A DNA stretch of 64,000 nt from Turbatrix aceti (Eukaryota > Nematoda > Chromadorea > Rhabditida > Panagrolaimidae), in the NCBI GenBank assembly GCA_963969345.1, contig OZ017766.1, positions 5,642,001-5,706,000 on the forward strand, written 5' to 3'. The position numbers and the translations under genes were made by a program. The notes under the pieces were generated by a model. The model saw only the letters and a program-made list of their open reading frames with translations, ran no database searches and was not told the DNA's origin. How positions within the stretch are numbered: the first letter of the stretch is position 1; each line of letters begins with the position of its first letter. Below are positions 56,754-64,000 of the stretch, piece by piece.

Positions 56754-57842
56754 TATTTATTGTTACGTCCAATGCACCTTCCGTTATAAAACCAATACAA
56801 AATCGTAAGTTTTGATTTTTGAATGTCATTAGATTTTTGAAGGCGGATCAAAGATTGTTGTATTGAAATATTTATGATTTGAACGTAAAAACGTAAGAAT
56901 AAATATTGATTTATATTTATTGACATGCGTACGGTTGAGAAAGAAACATCGAGAACAAGAATCTGTGCGCAATTTCGATATTGCAGTTACAATTGGTCGA
57001 ACTCGCATTCACATCACAGCAGAGCTGTCAAAACAGATCCTTTCCTTAAATTTTTGTATACAGAAAATACGGTGTTTTTTAAAATCAAAATTTAATAATG
57101 TAGGCAGTTTTTAGCTGTGAAGCTTTGTCATGTACATCAAAGGCTTTGTTTCATTGCTATTTTTCATTATTTAGTCGTGTTTTTCCTTCACTTTTTTTTT
57201 CAAAAACGGCGTTAAAATTTTGAATGAGAACTTTTACGGGAAGAAATATTGCGGGAAACCCCCAGCGGAGAATTCCCCTGGGACCCCACGGATAACGGGG
57301 GGGGGGGCGGGAACTCTAATCTGGACGATCGAATGTGGAAAGAATCTCAAAATTGTGAATCAGCGTTTGAAGAGCACTCTAAATATTTTTCATTTACAAA
57401 GTTTAGAAGCCAAGCCAAAAGGGCTCAGAAATTTTTGTTCATTCAAAATGCCTGACTTTGTTCATTCAAATGCTTCCGTGTTTGAAACACATTTTTTTGT
57501 AATTTTGTAAAAATAACGAAAATTTTTGATTTCGATATTTTTGCACTTTTGTGTAAAAATATCGATTTCAACCACTCGCATTCAAACTCATAAATGAGTT
57601 TTGTAAAAAATATCAAAGTAAAAAGCGCAATTTCGAGATCTAGGCTAATTTCTCATGCTCAGTTTTTCGTGGAACACAAAATATCGGAATCGGTAAAATA
57701 ACATTCGGTCTTTTTTGATATATTTGATATGTTGTTTTTATTCGTTTTATATTGCATTTGATATATTTAGTATGTATTTTTGTAAAACCGGAAAGTAGCA
57801 GTGTCTTTGAGTCTTTATATAACTATAATTTTTAGCAGAATT

Positions 57843-58991
57843 ATGTCTGAGAATTTTCCCGCTCCTCTCCTTCCATGGTTGCGTCCTGGTTCGGGATACA
57901 ACGCTCAAAACATACTTGTCAAAAGGCTACCATTTTGAAGTTCAAACAAAGATTGACAAGGATATTCATCAAATTTTCGCTCGTGCTCAACAATTTGGTG
58001 TTCATTCTTCGATCGAAGACGTTTCAAACTTCTTAGAAGTTAATCCTGAATTATTGGTAAACAAACAAAACGTAAATAATAAAGTTGTTCAGTTATTTTT
58101 AGGCATCATTTTTGCTAACGACACCAGACTCTCTGCAGTTTTTCCAATTTGAGCGAGAAACAGTGTTGGTCTATGTTTGCTACGTTGCTCAGGTTGGCTG
58201 GATTATTTGTGCTGTTTTTTAAATTTAGTTTTAGGAATGCAAAGTGGTGCCTGCGTATTCAGGTTGCGTGAACAATTTTACAACAGGTTACAGCTACCTT
58301 GTTGCACTGGATGCCAGTCTTGTACCGAAAACGTATGACCAACATAACAGGCCTATTTTTGATTGCAAGGTAATTTTATTTACGTGACACAACAAAAAAC
58401 TTTGAAAGCAGTCCTGCTTGCATTACAAAACTGCAGATTACATTTTAGAATTAATTTTTTAGACGCTCAAAAACAACATTGAACAACTAGCCGTCACTGA
58501 TCCATTTCTTTCGAATTGCAAGGTTCTGTTGAATTGGGCACCGTCAACAATAGGTGATTTAAAAGTGGCCGTGCGTAATTACTCACTTCGAACGCCGTAC
58601 GTTTATTTGTTTTACGATCTAACTAATGTGCAATGGTTGAAAACGAAGTACGCCGAACAAGTAAATACTATCATGAATATTGAACGCAACATCAAACAAA
58701 AATATACCAGCAATATTCTTGTTACAAAAATATGGACATTGGCAAAAAAGTTAATTTCGAGTTACCCCCAAGATGATCACTATAATCTGTTGCACGACAT
58801 ATGGGAATCTAAAAATTTGAACGATTTTTATCAAGCAATTTGTCAACTGTTTACAAATTTTTACATGGACAAAATAACAAAAATTGGTGCCAATAATCTG
58901 TACAACGAAATTCTGGATTTAAATCTCGCGGTCCCAACAGTGAAACCAATGCAAGTTGCTGCTTCGAACACAGGACAACAACTCCAAAAAG
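57843..58991 (+). pseudogene. GTPase family, N-terminal module (copy B), frameshifted
   Basis: Exons 57843-58056, 58103-58192, 58235-58369 and 58463-58991. It begins MSENFPAPLLPWLRPGSGYN; by comparison with copy D about five bases are missing at 57917-57919, which breaks the frame. After that it reads KGYHFEVQTKIDKDIHQIF and on through FLLTTPDSLQFFQFERETVL, TGYSYLVALDA and LLNWAPSTI to SNTGQQLQK. This is the full N-terminal module of the family but no P-loop or GTPase domain follows. The last exon ends in phase 1 at a GGTAAG donor. The next acceptor, 59365, restores the frame directly into copy C, so B and C may be one gene with a duplicated module. Function unknown. Confidence 0.65.
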
Positions 58992-59365
58992 GTAAGAAAT
59001 TTTGTTTTTGATGGCGGCATTACAATTAAAAATAATATAAATGGTGCACTTGTAAAACTCTACTTTGAATCTTTGGGTCGAAATTATAAAACATGTGAAC
59101 ATCCATTTTTTTGCCACCAAACTAAAACATTCCAGAAAATGATAGTGTTGATGTGATTGTCGTAGCCATCAAAAACAATTCATTATCAACAAATGTTGAT
59201 GCCGACTGGATGTATGTAGTACAACAACTCCCAACATACTGTTTTTGTTGACAACATTACAATTAATGTCAATTGTAAAACCTATTTTGACCCCCCATTT
59301 CGAACTTGGGGTCAAAATCATGAAACAATTGGCCTCGCGTTCTTTAATAAATAAATAAGTTTCAG
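58992..59365 (+). other. Intron or spacer linking modules B and C
   Basis: A 374 bp stretch with GTAAG donor and AGTTTCAG acceptor. It contains a diverged tandem duplication of about 100 bp: TGTTTTTG...CATTACAATTAA...TGTAAAAC...GGGTC near 59010-59090 and again near 59240-59330. Confidence 0.55.
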
Positions 59366-62073
59366 ATAGCAGCAGTGTTCGTTGGCTTGATGTACCTGCA
59401 AAGTTCCTTCCGTCCTTACGTCCTGGTTCAGTCTACGACCCAGAAAATATACTCAACGATTTGAATCAACATAGTACTTCGGTTAAAATATATGTTTACG
59501 AAAACAAAAAGAAATCTGTTTCATCGGTTGAAAAATTTGGTCGCAATCAGTATAAAGAACCGCCCATCGAAAACATAGCAAAGTTTTTAAAAATCGATCC
59601 GGAATTATTCGTAAGTTTTTAAAATTACAATTCAGTATGCAGAACTGCTTTATAGGCCAACTTTTTGCTCACGTCATCATCAGATGTTCGTCAGTTTTTC
59701 AATTTTGAACGTGACACTGTGCTGGTTTATGTGTATTACGTCGATCAAGTTGGTTTCAATTTTATTTTTTTATTCTTTAGAAAAATCTATTTTTTTAGAA
59801 ATTGTCAATTACTCTGCCAAGAAATGATTGCGTAAATTATATTAAAACGGGGTACAGCTACGTTGTTGCATTGGATGCTCATGACGTATCAAATATACCG
59901 CTGGATCGCTACCTTCAGTTTGAGGTAATTTTATTCACGAACTTGAATTTTATAATGGTTTCTGAAAATCCATGTTCTGAAATTTGCTTTCAATGTCTTT
60001 GAATTTTAGATTCTCAGATATGAACTCGAACAGAGGAGTACCATTCTTGATCCCATGATTCAAAATTGCAAGGTTTTACTGAATTGGGCGCCGTCGACAA
60101 TCGAAGAACTACGCAACTGTGTAAACCGTAAATCAAAATGCGGCAATTTATTTTACACAATCTCAAACGTACAACCCCTGAAAACAGGCTATTCCAAGTT
60201 GTTGAAACGCGTCATGGATATTGAACAAAAAATCAAACAGAAAGATATTCTTGTTCAAAAGTCATGGACGTTGGCATCAAAGTTAATTTTAAATGACCTC
60301 AATGTTGATCACCAAGAGCTATTGAACTGCTTTCAAGACGTTGACAACTTGGATACTTTTCACAGAAAAATTTGTATCATATTTGGACGCGAGTACATCG
60401 AGCAAATATTTGCATTTGATGCCAATCTATACATCGAAATCGTGGGAAAACAAAATGCAACGTACGCAAAAAGTTCAAACTTGATGATTCAGAAAACTCA
60501 AAACACCAGCGTTGGCATCAAAGCGCAACAAGAAAAAAATACTTTGTGCTCTAAACATCCAGAAACCAAAGCATTGGCTCCTCAAAAGAAAATGGAGGTA
60601 ACAATTCCTAGTGGCAGTTTGACTTTCTGGCAAAAGGTTTTTAAAGATCAAGATGTTGTCATCAAGCAAAGCGACGTTTTCGACGTAAACATGACAACAA
60701 AGACTGGCAAAAAACGAGCCGTAAAACTCATCCAGCCTCTTCGGTTCCGCGGAATTTCTGTGATCAATGATGCCGATAAAACATTCAAGAAAAACAACGA
60801 ACTCTTCGCTTGCCAATTTTGCGCTACACTGCTGAGTGTTGATTCTGAAAACGATGAATTGGTTTACTGCCGCTGTGGAAAATTCAAGGATTCTGACATT
60901 ATTCTTGCAAATCACAACTTTGCATCCAGTAAACCCGAGTTCCCGTCCGATCAAAAGAATGTCCTTCTTATTGGCGCTTCTGGAGCTGGGAAATCCACGC
61001 TCATCAACAACATGGCGAATCTCGTCAAATTCAGAGACACAGAAAGAAGCCTACAATGGCGAATTAACGGCTGTAATCCCGTCCCGATTCGTGGTTTGCA
61101 AAGGTCGTGATACTCTGGATGTTGAAACCATTATTGTGGGCATAAATTTGGAACAAGCTCAGAATGAGCAATTCAACGACTTTGGTCAGTGTGTCACTCA
61201 GCGCCCGCGCACGTGTTCCATTACTACTAAAATTAACGGCGAAACAAAGAAATGGAACTTTCATCGATACGCCAGGTATTAACGATACGCGGGGCCTAGA
61301 TCAGGACGATATCAACATTGACCACATCAAACGCGCCGTGCTTCAAGCAGGTTACCTCCACGCAATCTGCATTGTCCTTCTGCCAAACCAAAGCAGAATG
61401 GAAGCCGATTTTGAGAGCGTTCTACGTCGGCTTCTGCAATTCGTTCCTCTTGAACACCGTCCAAACTTGGTTTTCTTTTTTACAAACACTCGAAGCACCC
61501 TTTTCCGTCCCGGGCAAACCTATCCTGTGCTTCAAAACTTTGCAAAAGCACAACCAAAATTGGAAATTCCGCTCGATCAAGATCGCTTGTTCTGCTTCGA
61601 CAGCGAGTCGTACAACTTCTTATGCGCTCATCACCACGGCATCGAGTACGATCTGACAGGTCCAGAGCACTACAATGACAGCTGGAATGCATCTCAGAAT
61701 TCACTTTTCCGCTTCTTTGAATTTCTGGACAAAGTGAAGCCGTTTTCAACGTCTGAAATTGGATTTCTGGAAACTGCTAGTGGTCTGCTTATTAAATGTG
61801 CTAAAGCGGTATGGAAATTTTCTGAAGCTGAAACTTATTTTTCCCCTGCTAATCACTTGATCGGTGTTTTGGCGTCATCTCTCAACGGCGAGGTCCCGAA
61901 AGCACGCAGATTTCAAAGCATTGGGTTCACAGAAGATATCAAACTACTACGCTACCAGCAGTTGGCATTCTTCCGGCAACTGACCAAAATTGATGGACTT
62001 CTCGAAAGAAGATTTATCCGCCGATGTTGTAGACTTTTGCAACTTGTACGAACCATTTTTTAAAATCGCTTAG
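59366..62073 (+). pseudogene. GTPase family, complete module with three frameshifts (copy C)
   Basis: Exons 59366-59610, 59656-59748, 59799-59924 and one long exon from 60010. It has no initiator of its own. Order: N-terminal module (FLPSLRPGSVYDPENIL, FLLTSSSDVRQFFNFERDTV, LLNWAPSTIEEL, KSWTLASKLI); a Cys motif CQFC-x14-16-CRC that may bind zinc; P-loop GASGAGKST (60973-60999); then IDTPGINDTRG as G3, FFFTNTRSTLFRPG downstream, and the conserved C-terminus. The frame slips by +1 at 61043-61045, 61257-61259 and 62005-62007, each time at a run of three A or T where homology wants two. The encoded protein is broken unless these are sequence errors. It resembles AIG1-like and related TRAFAC-class GTPases. 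Confidence 0.75.
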
Positions 62074-62713
62074 AACGAAACTGCAGTTTGACTTTTTTCC
62101 GTTTTTTTAAATTTTGTTTTTTAAAAAATTAGTAAGTAACTATTAATTATGTCTTCTGTGCGATTCAGAAATATTAAAGAATCTAACGAAATGTTCGGCA
62201 AAATGTACATATACCAAAAAATAGGTCACAAAGTCAATTGAAAGGTTTCTGAAGCAAAAGCATGGTGTTATAAAAGGTTTTGGGGAACATTAGTTAATTT
62301 TGTGACTATTTTTTTGGGGTTTTCGGATACCCGAACCCGAAAATGCTGGTAACCGTGTCCGAAAACCTGGAATATCGGGGCGTTTACCTGACTGTTCAAA
62401 ATGTTGTGTTTTGTAATAAACAAATTAATGAACACGAGAAAAAAATCGCCTGCTAAATGCACTCCCATATTGCACTATAATCGATAATAAAATACATGAA
62501 ACTTCGATATTTTTGTTGTTTTTGCGCTTTTGTGTGCGTGCGTGATCAAATAGCCAGAATATCGAAATCAAGTAATAATATATGGCGACATCGATTATTA
62601 CTTCGCTTATTTATCTAAAAGTCGGTATTCAGTCGTGGTTTTTATTTGTGTTCACTTGATTTGTTTTTTTTTAATACTTGTCAATTTCGCGCAGGTAATC
62701 ATATCAATCAACC
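62074..62713. other. Spacer before GTPase copy D
   Basis: Contains the right inverted-repeat arm (62381-62477), a GGATACCCGAACCCG-type low-complexity repeat at 62320-62375, and a TTCGATATTTTTG ... GAATATCGAAATC palindrome at 62503-62570 resembling that before copy B. Confidence 0.5.
62381..62477 (-). repeat. Right arm of the 95-97 bp inverted repeat
   Basis: Reverse complement of 56322-56416 with about 90 percent identity by eye; the two arms bracket about 6 kb holding GTPase remnants A-C. Confidence 0.85.
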
Positions 62714-64000
62714 ATGACGGATGTTCCAACCAAAGTTCCTGTTCAATTTCTCCGCTGGTTACGTCCAGGTGACGTTTACAATCCAGAAAATATTTTCCTC
62801 GATTCAAAACAATTTAATTTTGTCGAAACAAAAGTCGTTAAAAATGAAAAAGAATCGTTTGCCCGCGCTCAAAAATTTGGTCGATATCCGTCGTTTGAAA
62901 GCATTGCAGAATTCTTGAAAATCGATCCAGAATTAGCTGTAGGTTTTCTTATAAAAATCATGCAAAAGCTCAAAAAACTATGTATATCTAGGCTCGCTTT
63001 TTGCTTACATCGTCACCGGATGTTCGTCAGTTTTTTAACTTTGATCGAAGTACAGTATTGATCTATGTTTGTTACGTCGACAAGGTTTGCATCATTTGTT
63101 ATGTTAACATATTGGCGTCATCCATATTTAAATTTTTAGAAACTGACCACTGTACCCAACAAAAACGGTTGCGTGAACAATTTTCAGACAGGTTACAGTT
63201 ACCTTGCTACGCTGAATTCTCGTTTTGTATCGGCAAAGCGAAATGGCTCATTCAGTTATCAATACGACTTGGTAGTGAGTAATTTTTCGAACTATTTATA
63301 AAAAGTCACACGAAGATGTTTCCAGGAAATTCGGCGCGTGTTGGAGCAAAAGAACGTTACTGACGAAATTCTTGAACACTGCGAGATTTTATTGAACTGG
63401 ACGCCAGCAACGATTGAACAACTGCAAGATTACATTGCTAAAAAAGAATCCGGCTACCTTTTTTATGAACTTGTGAATTTTAAAAAACTAGGGACTAAGT
63501 ATGGAAAGTTACTGCAACGCATGAACGAGATTGAATTGGACACTGTCAAACAATTTGCCCAAGACCAACTTATAACGAAGGCGTGGGAGTTGGCGACAAA
63601 GTTGATTTCCAGCGCTCCACATATTCATCATCCTGAACTTCTGGACTGCTTTTGGTATTACAGAGGTCCAGCAGATTTTTATGCTGAAGTTTGTCAACTA
63701 TTTGGAGATATTTATCTCCAGGAGATAGCGGCCATTGATGCTGAAAAATTGTTCAACGATGTTTTAAATCTGCGTCCCATTGAACTGGATATAGAAAAAC
63801 AAAATTCAGGACCCAAACCATCAGTGCCGAAGACGGTGATACACATTCCAAGTGGCAGTTCGGCGTTCTGGCAAAAAGTATTTGACGGCGATGATGTGGT
63901 CATCAAACAAGACGAAAAATCTACCGTTAGAGTGACTACAAAAACCGGTAAACAATTTACCGTGCAAGTTATTCAACCTTACCAATTCAGCGGAATTTCT
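62714..64000 (+). CDS. GTPase family, intact 5' part (copy D), runs off window
   Basis: Exons 62714-62938, 62992-63084, 63140-63271 and 63326 to the window end, all in frame with no break. It starts MTDVPTKVPVQFLRWLRPG at a clear ATG and has the same three phase-0 introns as copies B and C. Visible parts: YNPENIF; FLLTSSPDVRQFFNFDRSTV; GYSYLATLNSRF; LLNWTPATIEQLQDYI; GYLFYELVNF; KAWELATKLISSAP; SGSSAFWQKVFDGDDVVIKQ. The window stops just before the expected Cys motif and P-loop, so the GTPase domain is inferred from copy C. No signal peptide, so probably cytosolic. This is the likely functional member here. Role unknown; related nucleotide-binding families often act in defence, which is only a guess. 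Confidence 0.75.

Larger units (their letters stand above)
56063..57842. other. Intergenic with inverted-repeat arm and GTPase remnant
   Basis: Apart from the repeat arm (56322-56416) and the remnant (56427-56753) there is no gene. An 11-base G run occurs at 57297-57307 and an imperfect palindrome (TTCGATATTTTTGCAC / GTGTAAAAATATCGA) at 57531-57565 lies upstream of the next gene. Confidence 0.45.

Overview
The window looks like genomic DNA from a free-living or insect-associated rhabditid-type nematode. The evidence is the gene content: a tandem array of nematode-type UDP-glycosyltransferases, an ALH-1-like aldehyde dehydrogenase, a 1,959-residue muscle myosin closest in form to the C. elegans MYO/UNC-54 heavy chains, a GSK-3-like kinase of the expanded nematode kind, and two 7TM receptor-like genes. 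Gene style agrees: compact genes, many 45-60 bp introns with T-rich acceptors, and several start codons sitting just after an acceptor-like TTTCAG, as expected where transcripts are trans-spliced. I saw no tRNA, rRNA or CRISPR. Species cannot be fixed from the sequence alone.

Layout. 0-9 kb: the tail of an unassigned gene, 2-hydroxyacyl-CoA lyase (minus), a disordered putative nuclear protein (minus), a C18orf32/UPF0729 small ER protein (plus), a 7TM receptor (minus) and a divergent GSK-3-like kinase (minus). 9.8-24.3 kb: seven UGT genes head to tail on the plus strand in two subfamilies (genes 1-3 and 4-7), all with one intron at the same place and phase and all ending in a KxKxx ER-retrieval motif; gene 2 carries a frameshift. 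24.7-32.5 kb: housekeeping genes (proteasome ATPase Rpt3, TRAP-beta, mitochondrial-type aldehyde dehydrogenase) and a secreted class 3 lipase. 32.8-42.4 kb: a second 7TM gene, then the myosin heavy chain with a single 5.1 kb exon. 43-47 kb: two paralogous ZIP metal transporters on the minus strand. 47.9-56.1 kb: a short leishmanolysin-type metalloprotease, a histidine acid phosphatase close behind it on the same strand, and an unrecognised secreted protein with a possible GPI signal.

56.3-64 kb is the most unusual part: a local family of multi-domain P-loop GTPases. It holds a C-terminal remnant, an N-terminal module without GTPase domain that is positioned and phased to splice into a second full module, a GTPase domain carrying three single-base frameshifts, and an intact-looking further copy that runs off the window end. 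A 95-97 bp inverted repeat brackets the first three. This looks like a rapidly duplicating and decaying accessory locus; a role in defence is only a guess.

A dispersed motif, TTTCGT-NNN-RAGAC, recurs in introns and flanks, with clusters in the lyase introns and after the Rpt3 gene. UGT promoters 4-6 share a CTGATAA (GATA-type) site followed by TATAAAAATC, suggesting intestinal expression by analogy with C. elegans. No operon is certain; the leishmanolysin and phosphatase genes are the best candidates.
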